Shown piece after piece: positions 55,648 through 64,000 of a stretch of 64,000 nucleotides of DNA. The stretch comes from Fidelibacterota bacterium (GTDB lineage Bacteria; Fidelibacterota; UBA8477; JABMPR01). The position numbers were made by a program, and so were the translations under genes. Numbering within the stretch: position 1 is the stretch's first letter; every line of letters begins with the position of its first letter. Where the stretch lies: positions 1-64,000 of the forward strand of contig JAIPJF010000012.1 in NCBI GenBank assembly GCA_021734325.1, read 5' to 3'. The notes beneath the pieces are model-generated. The model was given only the letters and a program-made list of their open reading frames with translations. It did no database searches and was not told the origin of the DNA.

Positions 55648-56559
55648 GTGGCAAAACCAAAATTTGGATTGGCACTGGGAGGTGGGGGAGCCAGAGGTTT
55701 CGCCCATATTGGTGTGCTCAGACGTTTGGAGCAGATGGGGATTCGACCGGATATCATCACAGGGGCCAGTATGGGAGCTCTGGTAGCAGCAGTGTATATC
55801 AAGGAAATCACAGTCGATGCCACTTATAATGAGCTCAACAAGATGGTCGAAAGTGAGGCATTTAAAAATCTTGGTCTCCATCTCTTAAATGTGAAGGGTC
55901 GTGTCGGAGAATCATTCTGGCATCAGGTTGCCTCAGCTATTCAAGATCGAATTGTGATCAACCTTGCTCAATCAAAACTGGGGTTGGTTCGCGAGGAAAA
56001 GATTAGGGAGGCCTTGGAGGTTGTCATTCAGGAGAATGTCTGGTCAAATCCAAATGCTGCGCTGGGTATCGTAGCTACTGATCTGTATAATGGTGAGGAT
56101 GTCTATTTTACAGAAGGATCTCTTTTGAATGCGGTTATGGCTTCCATAGCCATTCCAGGATTTCTTCCACCAGTGATTGTGGGAGGGAGAACCCTTGTGG
56201 ATGGAGGTGTTTCCCAGCAAGTGCCTATACGCATGGCAAGGGAAATGGGGGCGGATTTTGTGCTGGCTGTGGATGTGGGACAGGATATTGCACCCCTTAC
56301 AGATATGGATAACGCCATGGCAATTATGAGTCAAAGTGAGAATATCCGATCCTGTCACTATCGCGACATGTTGAACCGGGAAGCGGATGTATTGTTGAAA
56401 CCAGAAATGCCTGGTGTGCATTGGTCGGCCTACAATCAACGAGAAATGTTTGTGAACCTGGGAGAGCAAGCATTTGACGAGCATGTTGTAACCTTTAATA
56501 GGTCCTGGTATCAAAAAAGACACCCGCTTATGGGGAGGATCAAAGATCTTTTTTATTGA
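55648..56559 (+). CDS. Patatin-like phospholipase (RssA/NTE family)
   Basis: Patatin-fold esterase (303 residues). LALGGGGARGFAHIGVLRRL is the oxyanion hole, Ser41 in TGASMGA the nucleophile, and Asp185 in LVDGGVSQQVPI the dyad partner. Between them lies SIAIPGFLPPV, also conserved. No signal peptide or membrane helix, so it should act in the cytoplasm or on the inner leaflet. The start is GTG at 55648. It is nine bases after the cyclophilin gene. Confidence 0.92.
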   Translation: MAKPKFGLALGGGGARGFAHIGVLRRLEQMGIRPDIITGASMGALVAAVYIKEITVDATYNELNKMVESEAFKNLGLHLLNVKGRVGESFWHQVASAIQDRIVINLAQSKLGLVREEKIREALEVVIQENVWSNPNAALGIVATDLYNGEDVYFTEGSLLNAVMASIAIPGFLPPVIVGGRTLVDGGVSQQVPIRMAREMGADFVLAVDVGQDIAPLTDMDNAMAIMSQSENIRSCHYRDMLNREADVLLKPEMPGVHWSAYNQREMFVNLGEQAFDEHVVTFNRSWYQKRHPLMGRIKDLFY

Positions 56560-56598
56560 CATTATTTTTTTAATAAGGGGATAAGAAACAGGATCCAC

Positions 56599-58380
56599 AT
56601 GTACAGAAGCTTCATACTTTTTATCATTGTTTTATCCATGATTGCAGGCGTGAGTCTCATCGGTCAACAGGCGCTGGAAGACATTCTGAGTGTTGAGCTA
56701 GTCAGCAGTCAGGATGTTGCCATAGCTGGGGAAGATCTTGACATCGCCCTGATAATTGAAATTGACGATCCCTGGCATGTCTATGCGCCTGAAGGAAATG
56801 ATGAGTTCATCATTGCAATTTCGCCTTCAATCAAATCTGAGGGTCAACCCTTTTCAGTCTATGAATGGACCTTCCCTAAAGCTGAAATGATCTCTGTCGC
56901 CGGTGTCAAAGAACCAGCCGCTGTCTATGGTGGACGTCTGATTCTACGAACTTCGATCGCAGTTGAAGCGACTGCATCTGGAATACTGGAACTCGCTGGT
57001 ACCGTTTATTATCAAGCCTGTGATGATGTCCAATGCTTGATTCCTGCAACCGTGTCCTTCAATCATTCTCTGAAGATTGTCGATAATGCCAATTTATCGC
57101 AGTCGATAAATACGAATATTTTCACACACTCAAATTCTTCGCTTCCAGAAACCGTAACTGAGGTCGCCGAAGATGATAATATTTCAGGTTTGGTGGTCAA
57201 ATATGGGATGATCCTTACATTCGCCATCATCTTTCTGGGTGGTCTGGCTTTAAATTTAACACCTTGCGTATATCCATTAATCCCAATCACCATCAGCTTT
57301 TTTGGGGGTACTGATGCAGGCAAGGGGCGTACTTTCTGGATGGCCCTCGCCTATGTGCTTGGAATCGCAGTGACCTACTCCATTCTTGGTGTGGTCGCAG
57401 CACTTGGCGGTGGTCTGTTCGGAGCACTGCTTACCAATTCCTGGGTACTCATAGGGATCGCGGCATTGCTGGTGGGACTCTCGCTGTCCATGTTTGGCGT
57501 CTATGAATTCAGATTACCTACAGGTTTGATGACGGCAGCCAGCCAATCAAAGGCTGGCATCTTTGGATCATTCTTCATGGGACTGACCTTAGGTATCGTA
57601 GCGGCACCTTGTGTGGGTCCCTTTGTTATCGGCTTACTCACTTATGTGGCTGCACAACAGAATGTCCTTTTAGGGTTTACGATGTTCTTTACCCTGGCAA
57701 TGGGACTGGGCTTACCTTATTTATTTCTGGCCATGTACTCCAGCAAGATCTCTGCACTTCCGCGTTCTGGGATGTGGATGGTCGGGGTTCGGATCATCTT
57801 TGGTTTTGTACTCATTGCAATGGCTATTTATTTCATTATGCCCTTGCTTGGTGAATATGCTCCTTGGGTTATGTCCATCTTTCTGATTGGCGCCGGCGTG
57901 TACCTCATTGTATTCGATAAAAGCGGGGAGGGGAATCCCCTTTTTAATCGCATTAAACAATTGATAGCCATTGTGCTCATAATGGTAGGAACATGGATGA
58001 GTGTCCCTGCAGAAACAAATAGCAGCCAGGGTATTAGCTGGTCTCACCCGGTCACACAGACCGAATTATCAGCGTTGCTGGATACCCACAGACCGATTAT
58101 GATCGACGTTTATGCTGACTGGTGTATCCCCTGTAAGGAAATGGATAAATTTACATTTTCAGATCCGAATGTGGTGAACCTGTCAAAGGAATTCATGGCC
58201 ATTAAAATTGACATGACCCGGCAGAGCGATAACTTTGAGCAGGATATCTTATCTCAATTCGCGATAAAAGGGGTCCCCACGTACATTTTTATCAAGGACG
58301 GTAATGAAATAACGTCCCTACGTTCTACAGGATTCGAAAATGTCGAGGATTTTATTGAGCGGATGAGGCAGGCTCTGTAA
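56599..58380 (+). CDS. dsbD: Thiol:disulfide interchange protein DsbD
   Basis: Inner-membrane electron shuttle (593 residues) that passes reducing power from cytoplasmic thioredoxin to the periplasm. After a signal peptide (about 1-22), the alpha domain (about 25-160) has its cysteine pair Cys141 and Cys146 in YQACDDVQCLIP. Eight membrane helices form the beta domain with Cys223 (LTPCVYPLIP) and Cys338 (AAPCVGPF). The C-terminal thioredoxin-like gamma domain has Cys509 and Cys512 in DWCIPCKEM. All six catalytic cysteines are present, so the chain appears complete. Confidence 0.96.
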   Translation: MYRSFILFIIVLSMIAGVSLIGQQALEDILSVELVSSQDVAIAGEDLDIALIIEIDDPWHVYAPEGNDEFIIAISPSIKSEGQPFSVYEWTFPKAEMISVAGVKEPAAVYGGRLILRTSIAVEATASGILELAGTVYYQACDDVQCLIPATVSFNHSLKIVDNANLSQSINTNIFTHSNSSLPETVTEVAEDDNISGLVVKYGMILTFAIIFLGGLALNLTPCVYPLIPITISFFGGTDAGKGRTFWMALAYVLGIAVTYSILGVVAALGGGLFGALLTNSWVLIGIAALLVGLSLSMFGVYEFRLPTGLMTAASQSKAGIFGSFFMGLTLGIVAAPCVGPFVIGLLTYVAAQQNVLLGFTMFFTLAMGLGLPYLFLAMYSSKISALPRSGMWMVGVRIIFGFVLIAMAIYFIMPLLGEYAPWVMSIFLIGAGVYLIVFDKSGEGNPLFNRIKQLIAIVLIMVGTWMSVPAETNSSQGISWSHPVTQTELSALLDTHRPIMIDVYADWCIPCKEMDKFTFSDPNVVNLSKEFMAIKIDMTRQSDNFEQDILSQFAIKGVPTYIFIKDGNEITSLRSTGFENVEDFIERMRQAL

Positions 58381-58494
58381 GGGGTCCAGATCATCGTCAA
58401 ACCCGGGCAGCTTTGGGCATTTCATCTTAACATACAGGGTGTTGGCTGGCCTTTTTTTATTGCAGATTGCAGGCAAAACGTTTAACTGATCAGC

Positions 58495-59163
58495 ATGCAA
58501 GAACCTGAACAACACGCCTTACCCCTTTTCATCATCGATGGTCCTCCATGGGAAAAGAAGCATGATATCGGCTTTTTTGTTGCCTTTGTCGAAACCATAA
58601 AGGCGTTCCTGCTCAGGCCTGCCAAAACCTTCAGTGTCATTCGACGGGTTGCTGGTATCTCTGATGCTCTTGTATATACTGTGGGAATACAGGTTTTCAC
58701 TTTTTTATGGACCTTTGCCATGAGTGGGGCAGATCCCGGAATGCTGTTACCACAGAATCCTGCAATACTGGAGATGCTAGAATTACCAGAGAATTTTTCT
58801 CAGATCATGGTCCTAATCTATCCATTTTCAATTATTCTTCTCCAGTTCATAGCTGCGTATGCACTGCATATTGCATTGCGATGGCGTGGTCTCCAATTGT
58901 ACGACTTTAATCTGATATTCAGGATTCTGGCCTATTCCGGTGGGACGGCTGCCTTGCTTCTGATCATTCCCATTATTGGCGGTATGACCTCAATCATGAT
59001 GACGATCTACCTGGCCTACGTTGGGTTAAGAACGATCTACGGGATTGAATTCGGGTCCTTCCTCCTTACAGCGTTGTTGGCACTTCTTATTGCCATTGGG
59101 CTGTACTTATTGTCAGCAGTCAGCATTACCATTATCGTCTTGTTGTTTGCCATCTTGATTTGA
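58495..59163 (+). CDS. YIP1 family membrane protein
   Basis: A 222-residue membrane protein with about five helices from residue 60 on (for example VGIQVFTFLWTFAM and ILLQFIAAYALHIAL). The preceding FVETIKAFLLRPAKTFSVI is a typical entry into bacterial YIP1 domains, which have no firm function. Two glutamate/histidine-rich residues blocks precede it. The ATG at 58495 has no strong Shine-Dalgarno. A gap of 114 bases separates it from dsbD. Confidence 0.8.
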   Translation: MQEPEQHALPLFIIDGPPWEKKHDIGFFVAFVETIKAFLLRPAKTFSVIRRVAGISDALVYTVGIQVFTFLWTFAMSGADPGMLLPQNPAILEMLELPENFSQIMVLIYPFSIILLQFIAAYALHIALRWRGLQLYDFNLIFRILAYSGGTAALLLIIPIIGGMTSIMMTIYLAYVGLRTIYGIEFGSFLLTALLALLIAIGLYLLSAVSITIIVLLFAILI

Positions 59164-59228
59164 TAGCCGAGTCCCTGGGAACTATTGGGGTGCTCATCCG
59201 TTTTAGTTAATGCTGAAAGGGGTACATC

Positions 59229-59903
59229 ATGTTGACATCCTTGATAAATCAGGCTAAATTCGTTTCACTTATGAGAAACAAGTTTAAGACATCGATTCTA
59301 CTCATAAGCATCTTGATGCTGCAATCATGCTATACTCTGATCTATCCTCCCCAAACACTTCCTGCGACAAGTACTGTGACCACCGAGTTTGTCGAGGGTA
59401 GTACTGTAAATGTGGTGGGTTATTCAGATTGGGATCCCTACTGGGAGCCGGTTTTACCATACACCAATTACTATCGCGGATATGGGGCCTCTTATTATGA
59501 CCCCTTTAATTATTACGATTATCATCACCCCTATTATGCTCCAGTGTACGTCACTAGTGAAGAGCCAAGACCCATAAAGGGAAGGGAAATCGGAAGGGAA
59601 GATGAGCAGATAAGCGATCGGATCAGAGATCAAAAAAACAGTACCAACGGTGCCGTTGGGGGATATGTTGCTCCTACATCTATACCTCAAGTCTCCACAA
59701 TCCCTGTCGTGAGTACTCCGGTCGTCAAAAATCCGAAAATTGAGATCAAAAAGAGCCCTATAAAAAAACAGACACCTCCTGATCGAAAAACGAAGACGGA
59801 AGTTAAGCCTGTGATCAAGCAGACATCTGATTCCAATAAAAAGGACGATCAGGAGCAGCCAGAGACGAAAGCCAAAAATACCCGCGTAAGAACCAGGAAG
59901 TAA
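59229..59903 (+). CDS. Tyrosine-rich putative lipoprotein
   Basis: A 224-residue product of unknown function. A hydrophobic stretch ending ISILMLQSCYTLIYPP contains a lipobox-like L-Q-S-C, so it is probably a lipoprotein. Next comes a low-complexity Tyr/Pro segment (about 75-105, with YYRGYGASYYDPF and YYDYHHPYY). The C-terminal third is rich in Lys, Pro and Thr and looks unstructured. The ATG at 59229 follows GAAAGGGG; an ATG at 59271 would give a shorter signal peptide. It sits eight bases before the beta-barrel gene, suggesting a joint envelope role (inference). Confidence 0.75.
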   Translation: MLTSLINQAKFVSLMRNKFKTSILLISILMLQSCYTLIYPPQTLPATSTVTTEFVEGSTVNVVGYSDWDPYWEPVLPYTNYYRGYGASYYDPFNYYDYHHPYYAPVYVTSEEPRPIKGREIGREDEQISDRIRDQKNSTNGAVGGYVAPTSIPQVSTIPVVSTPVVKNPKIEIKKSPIKKQTPPDRKTKTEVKPVIKQTSDSNKKDDQEQPETKAKNTRVRTRK

Positions 59904-59911
59904 GCTTCCCC

Positions 59912-61207
59912 ATGCAGACAAAACGATTTTTCCTGACCGCGTTGCTGACGACGGCCACCCTCTTCTCACAAAGCTATCTGGATATTATTCGGCCTTTTTA
60001 TGGAATGAGCGGCGTATCTGGGGCTGAGAGTGGAATCCTCCCTGCTGCCAGCACGACGAGTAATGCCGTGTTGGGAAATCCTGCATTACTGAGTTATGCG
60101 GAGAAGGGTTTTGTAGCACTCGATCTGGGCTATGATCAATTTGCTGGTACGAGCGTATTCAACACAGATAAAAGTGATCAAATTTCCAGTGGGGGAATTC
60201 GATTTAACAGTTTAAGCTACATTTATCCAGTACCTGTTTATCGAGGAGCCTGGGTATGGGGCTTCAACCTGCAACCCGTGTACTCCTTCAGTAGCATCCA
60301 GGAGTTTAGTGGCTTGGATACAGATCCTGATAGTGATCTTGAATTCACCTACGCACGTCGCAACAGAGAATCAGGGAGTCTGTACGCTTTCACTGCAGGG
60401 ACTTCTTTTTTAATGAGCATCAATACAAGCCTGGGATTCTCGGTCAGCTTTTTAAACGGGTCCAATTCCTATGATAAAATATATTACGAAAACGATTCCA
60501 ATGATTTTTTCCTGTTCACTGAGTATTTGGATAGTCTCCATTTTGCGCCACAATACAGAGGATTCTCAGCCCGGCTAGGTCTGAGTTCTGAATTGAGTGA
60601 CGCCATTCGAGTTGGGGTTAGTCTTGAGTTCCCTTCCAGGCTTTCAGTTACCGAAGCCTCAAGCCAGGACATTATGGAATCATTTGATGATGGAAGCGAC
60701 ACACTTTGGCAGGGTGATGAGCGTTCTGCCCTGGAATACGTGGTCTGGGGACCCTGGCGCATCGGAACAGGAATAGGATTTACTGTTGACCCCCTTGAGG
60801 TCAGTGTTAATTATCGTTTTCATAGCTACACGACCAGCTCCATGAAGAGTAATTTGATCAATTCTGAGGGTAATAGTCTTGATCCAATCGTCGATGCCCA
60901 GATCAAACAGAGTGTCCAGAATGTCAATGAGTTTTCAGCATCCATACAGTGGTCCATGTCACCTATTGATCTTACATTCGCAGCTTCACTGAGGAATGAT
61001 CAGCTAAACTATCGATTGGACAATATCATCAGAATGGATACTGGATTGGCCTATCATTTTAGCTCAGGTCTGGGTTTGACGATAGCTTTCAGGAAAGAGC
61101 AATGGATGAGTGATCTTAATCATGCCCTCTCTGATAATTCTGAGCGCAAAATCGAGGTTCAAAATAGTTTTTCAAAAATACAATTTGGCATCAAATATTA
61201 TTTGTAA
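59912..61207 (+). CDS. Outer-membrane beta-barrel protein, FadL/PorV-like
   Basis: Exported protein of 431 residues. A signal peptide (about 1-19, ending TLFSQ) is followed by SNAVLGNPALLSYAEKGFVA, close to the N-terminal pattern of FadL/OmpP1/TodX and PorV-type barrels. The rest consists of alternating hydrophobic/polar strands with many Tyr, Ser and Asn, ending with an FGIKYYL-type terminal strand (C-terminal aromatic-rich). Transport of hydrophobic compounds is typical of FadL, but no substrate is inferred here. Confidence 0.8.
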   Translation: MQTKRFFLTALLTTATLFSQSYLDIIRPFYGMSGVSGAESGILPAASTTSNAVLGNPALLSYAEKGFVALDLGYDQFAGTSVFNTDKSDQISSGGIRFNSLSYIYPVPVYRGAWVWGFNLQPVYSFSSIQEFSGLDTDPDSDLEFTYARRNRESGSLYAFTAGTSFLMSINTSLGFSVSFLNGSNSYDKIYYENDSNDFFLFTEYLDSLHFAPQYRGFSARLGLSSELSDAIRVGVSLEFPSRLSVTEASSQDIMESFDDGSDTLWQGDERSALEYVVWGPWRIGTGIGFTVDPLEVSVNYRFHSYTTSSMKSNLINSEGNSLDPIVDAQIKQSVQNVNEFSASIQWSMSPIDLTFAASLRNDQLNYRLDNIIRMDTGLAYHFSSGLGLTIAFRKEQWMSDLNHALSDNSERKIEVQNSFSKIQFGIKYYL

Positions 61208-61392
61208 GTCGGACTAAAGGTCGGGGGCTGCTGCAATACTGCAAAATAAAAGGGGCCCATGACCAAAATCATCACAAATCGATAATAAATCATCCAGGAT
61301 GTCCTCTTTGGCATGATATTTATATAAGTAATAGAGATGCTTAATAGAAATTACTCAAGATTAATTCCAGATATCACAGGCAGGAGAAATTA

Positions 61393-64000
61393 ATGAAACG
61401 CAAGATGGTAACCATCGACGGGAATGAGGCTGCGGCTTACATTGCCCATAAAACTAATGAAATATGCGCCATATATCCAATCACACCTTCATCAAATATG
61501 GGTGAGCACGCTGATGCCTTTAGCGCCCAGGGACGAAAAAATATCTGGGGTACCGTACCAAGGGTAGAAGAAATGCAGAGCGAGGGTGGCGCAGCTGGAG
61601 CTGTTCATGGTGCCCTCCAAACGGGTGCATTGACCACTACCTTTACCGCCTCACAAGGCCTGCTGCTCATGATCCCCAATATGTATAAGATTGCTGGTGA
61701 ACTCACTGCAACTGTTTTTCATGTCTCCGCTCGATCTCTGGCAGCACAGGCACTCTCCATTTTTGGAGACCACTCCGATGTGATGGCAACCAGAGCCACT
61801 GGTTGGGCCATGCTGGCTGCAAATTCTGTCCAGGAAGTCATGGACTCAGCCCTGATTGCTCAGTCTGCAACGCTTCAATCCCGCGTACCATTCATTCACT
61901 TTTTCGATGGTTTCAGAACTTCACATGAAGTGATGAAGATTGAACAATTAACAGACGATGACATAAAAGGCATGATCGATGACGAATGGGTGATTGCTCA
62001 TCGTAATCGTGGAATGAATCCGAATTCTCCAGTGCTCAGGGGTACAGCCCAGAACCCTGATGTATATTTCCAGGGTCGTGAAACTGTCAATCCGTTTTAT
62101 GAAGCTGCTCCGGAAATTGTCCAATCAACTATGGATCGTTTCGCAAAACTGGTTGGCCGTCAGTATCACTTATTCGATTATGTTGGTGCCGAGGATGCGG
62201 AACGTGTCATCATTATCATGGGCTCTGGCGCTGAAACGGTAGAAGAAACGGTCAACTATCTACTGGCCAAAGGTGAAAAGGTTGGGCTGCTCAAGGTACG
62301 CCTTTTTAGACCATTTTCGATCAAACATTTTATTTCAGCACTACCTTCCTCAGTGAAAAAAATTGCCGTATTGGACAGGACCAAAGAACCCGGTGGCGCC
62401 GGTGAACCCATGTACCAGGATGTGGTTACTGCCTTTGCCGAAGCTGCAATAGAAGATTACTTCCAATTCGACAAAACACCTGCGATCATTGGTGGACGTT
62501 ACGGTCTCTCATCCAAAGAGTTTACTCCCGCCATGATTAAGGCGATCTTTGATGAGCTCTTGATGGAGAAACCGAAAAATCATTTTACCATTGGTATCAA
62601 TGACAATGTTTCTCATACCTCCCTGGATTATGATCCTGAGTTTAGGACAGACAAACCAGGTGTCTTCAGAGGGCTATTTTATGGTTTGGGTGCTGATGGT
62701 ACTGTAGGTGCTAACAAGAACTCGATCAAAATTATTGGTGAGGGTACTGACAACTTTGCCCAGGGACATTTTGTCTACGATTCCAAAAAATCTGGAAGTA
62801 CAACCACGTCCCATCTGCGTTTTGGCAAAGATAAAATCCAGTCGACCTATCTTATCGATAAAGCGAATTTTATTGCTTGCCATCAGTATGAGCTTCTGGA
62901 ACAATTCGATATTCTGGATAGGGCTGAAGATGGGGCAACCTTTCTCCTGAACAGTCATCTGAATAAAGATGAGATTTGGGGCGGATTATCAAGGAAATAC
63001 CAGAAACAAATCATTGATAAAAAATTGAAGTTCTATGTGATCGATGCCGTAACTGTGGCTCAGGAAACTGGGATGGGTATGCGTATTAACACAATCATGC
63101 AGACCTGTTTCTTTGCAATTTCAGGGATTTTACCCAAAGAGGAATCCATTGCCAAGATCAAGGCAGCGATCAAGAAAACCTATGGCAACAAGGGCGATGC
63201 CATCGTGGAGAAAAACTTCCATGCTGTGGATCAGTCAGTTGCGAATCTTTTTCAGGTTGATGTACCTGCTACCTTAACTGGTAGTGATGCAAACCGATTG
63301 ATTGTACCTGAAGCTGCTCCGGAATTCGTACAAAGGGTTACCGCTGAAATCATTGCTGGCCGCGGAGATGGCATTCCCGTCAGCGACATGCCAATTGATG
63401 GGACCTGGCCTACAGGAACGACCCAGTGGGAAAAACGAAATATTGCCCTGGAAGTACCAGTCTGGGAACCGGATATTTGTATTCAGTGTAATAAATGCGC
63501 CATGGTATGCCCCCATGCCGCCATTCGTCCAAAGATTACAAGCGAGGATGCATTCACCAATGCTCCTGAGACCATTAAGCACGTTGCCGTCAAGGGCAAA
63601 GAATGGGATGAGGGATCACAGTATATTCTTCAGGTAGCTGTGGAAGATTGTACAGGCTGTAATCTCTGTGTTGAGGTATGTCCCGCGCGCGATAAATCAA
63701 ATCTGAATCGCAAAGCGATCAATATGGCTCCGCAACGTCCATTGCGCGAAACCGAGCGGGCCAATTGGAATTTCTTTACGGAACTCCCGGAAATTGATCG
63801 AAATGCAGTGAAACATGATACGGTTAAAGGCGCTCAACTCTTGCAGCCGCTATTTGAGTTCTCCGGTGCCTGCGTGGGTTGTGGAGAAACACCTTATGTA
63901 AAACTAAGTTCCCAGTTGTTTGGGGATAGGATGGTCATTGCGAACGCCACAGGCTGTTCATCCATCTACGGCGGCAATCTGCCAACCACACCCTGGGCTA
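61393..64000 (+). CDS. nifJ: Pyruvate:ferredoxin (flavodoxin) oxidoreductase, 3' end cut by window
   Basis: Large homodimeric TPP/Fe-S enzyme that oxidises pyruvate to acetyl-CoA and CO2 while reducing ferredoxin or flavodoxin. The first ~869 codons are present and open to the window end; the complete family member is about 1,170-1,200 residues. MVTIDGNEAAAYIAHKTNE and YPITPSSNMGEHAD open domain I. Two [4Fe-4S] sites are in CIQCNKCAMVCPHAA (Cys696 on) and CTGCNLCVEVCPA (Cys753 on). The TPP-domain CVGCGETPYVKL follows. The start ATG has AGGAGAAA upstream. It points to anaerobic or facultatively anaerobic pyruvate metabolism. Confidence 0.96.
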   Translation, partial: MKRKMVTIDGNEAAAYIAHKTNEICAIYPITPSSNMGEHADAFSAQGRKNIWGTVPRVEEMQSEGGAAGAVHGALQTGALTTTFTASQGLLLMIPNMYKIAGELTATVFHVSARSLAAQALSIFGDHSDVMATRATGWAMLAANSVQEVMDSALIAQSATLQSRVPFIHFFDGFRTSHEVMKIEQLTDDDIKGMIDDEWVIAHRNRGMNPNSPVLRGTAQNPDVYFQGRETVNPFYEAAPEIVQSTMDRFAKLVGRQYHLFDYVGAEDAERVIIIMGSGAETVEETVNYLLAKGEKVGLLKVRLFRPFSIKHFISALPSSVKKIAVLDRTKEPGGAGEPMYQDVVTAFAEAAIEDYFQFDKTPAIIGGRYGLSSKEFTPAMIKAIFDELLMEKPKNHFTIGINDNVSHTSLDYDPEFRTDKPGVFRGLFYGLGADGTVGANKNSIKIIGEGTDNFAQGHFVYDSKKSGSTTTSHLRFGKDKIQSTYLIDKANFIACHQYELLEQFDILDRAEDGATFLLNSHLNKDEIWGGLSRKYQKQIIDKKLKFYVIDAVTVAQETGMGMRINTIMQTCFFAISGILPKEESIAKIKAAIKKTYGNKGDAIVEKNFHAVDQSVANLFQVDVPATLTGSDANRLIVPEAAPEFVQRVTAEIIAGRGDGIPVSDMPIDGTWPTGTTQWEKRNIALEVPVWEPDICIQCNKCAMVCPHAAIRPKITSEDAFTNAPETIKHVAVKGKEWDEGSQYILQVAVEDCTGCNLCVEVCPARDKSNLNRKAINMAPQRPLRETERANWNFFTELPEIDRNAVKHDTVKGAQLLQPLFEFSGACVGCGETPYVKLSSQLFGDRMVIANATGCSSIYGGNLPTTPWA

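Noticed and set aside
1-64000. CRISPR arrays, tRNA/rRNA genes, insertion sequences, toxin-antitoxin or defence modules
   Set aside because: I looked through the gaps and frames for spaced direct repeats, cloverleaf ends with CCA or GGTTCGA, transposase motifs and known defence domains, and found none.

Overview
The window reads as a chromosomal segment of a Gram-negative, FCB-type bacterium (the Bacteroidetes/Marinimicrobia/Cloacimonadota neighbourhood; the exact phylum is an inference). Evidence for this is a Wza/Wzx/Wzy capsule system with a Wzi-like outer-membrane barrel, FadL-like and other exported outer-membrane proteins, a DUF2851 protein, an S1 protein with an acidic N-terminal and lysine-rich C-terminal extension, a tiny AURKAIP1/COX24-type basic protein, a menaquinone pathway and a pyruvate:ferredoxin oxidoreductase. 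No rRNA, tRNA, CRISPR array, IS element or phage gene was seen.

Layout. (1) 0.2-4.7 kb, plus strand: glnS, an exported protein of unknown function and rmuC. (2) 4.8-14.5 kb, minus strand: a compact menaquinone operon in the order menF-menD-menH-menB-menA-menC-menE followed by a MATE exporter. Together these genes carry chorismate to demethylmenaquinone, except that no DHNA-CoA thioesterase and no MenG methyltransferase is present here. (3) 14.8-27.9 kb, plus strand: an NlpC/P60 peptidase, trpS, scpA-scpB, an RluB-type pseudouridine synthase, a large Rossmann-fold protein of unknown role, a cytidylate kinase fused in frame to ribosomal protein S1 and closed by a strong terminator, then ybbR, tsaD and a membrane protein with a VWA-like region. 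(4) 27.9-43.4 kb: a capsule/exopolysaccharide locus with two nucleotide-sugar dehydrogenases, a Wza-like exporter, a decayed Wzz copy beside an intact one, a Wzy polymerase/ligase, a Wzx flippase, two GT4 glycosyltransferases, a PaaK/CapK-like adenylating enzyme, a Wzi-like barrel on the opposite strand and the initiating sugar-phosphate transferase. The middle of this locus is visibly richer in A+T than its flanks. (5) 43.4-52.1 kb: housekeeping genes serS, plsC, DUF2851, mltD, sppA, HU, the COX24-type mini-protein, xseA-xseB and nadK. (6) 52.1-54.1 kb, minus strand: a GNAT acetyltransferase, proline dehydrogenase and a CoA-binding protein. (7) 54.3-64 kb: a YycJ-like metallo-hydrolase, a cyclophilin, a patatin-like protein, dsbD, a YIP1 membrane protein, a tyrosine-rich lipoprotein, a FadL-like barrel and the first ~870 codons of nifJ, which runs off the window.

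The points most worth a second look are the Cmk-S1 fusion with a strong internal ribosome binding site at the S1 start, a capsule glycosyltransferase whose only well-placed start is ATT, the frameshifted Wzz remnant, the 31-codon COX24/mS38-like gene, and the uncharacterised 569-residue Rossmann protein. I did not find a clearly new multi-gene defence or mobile system.
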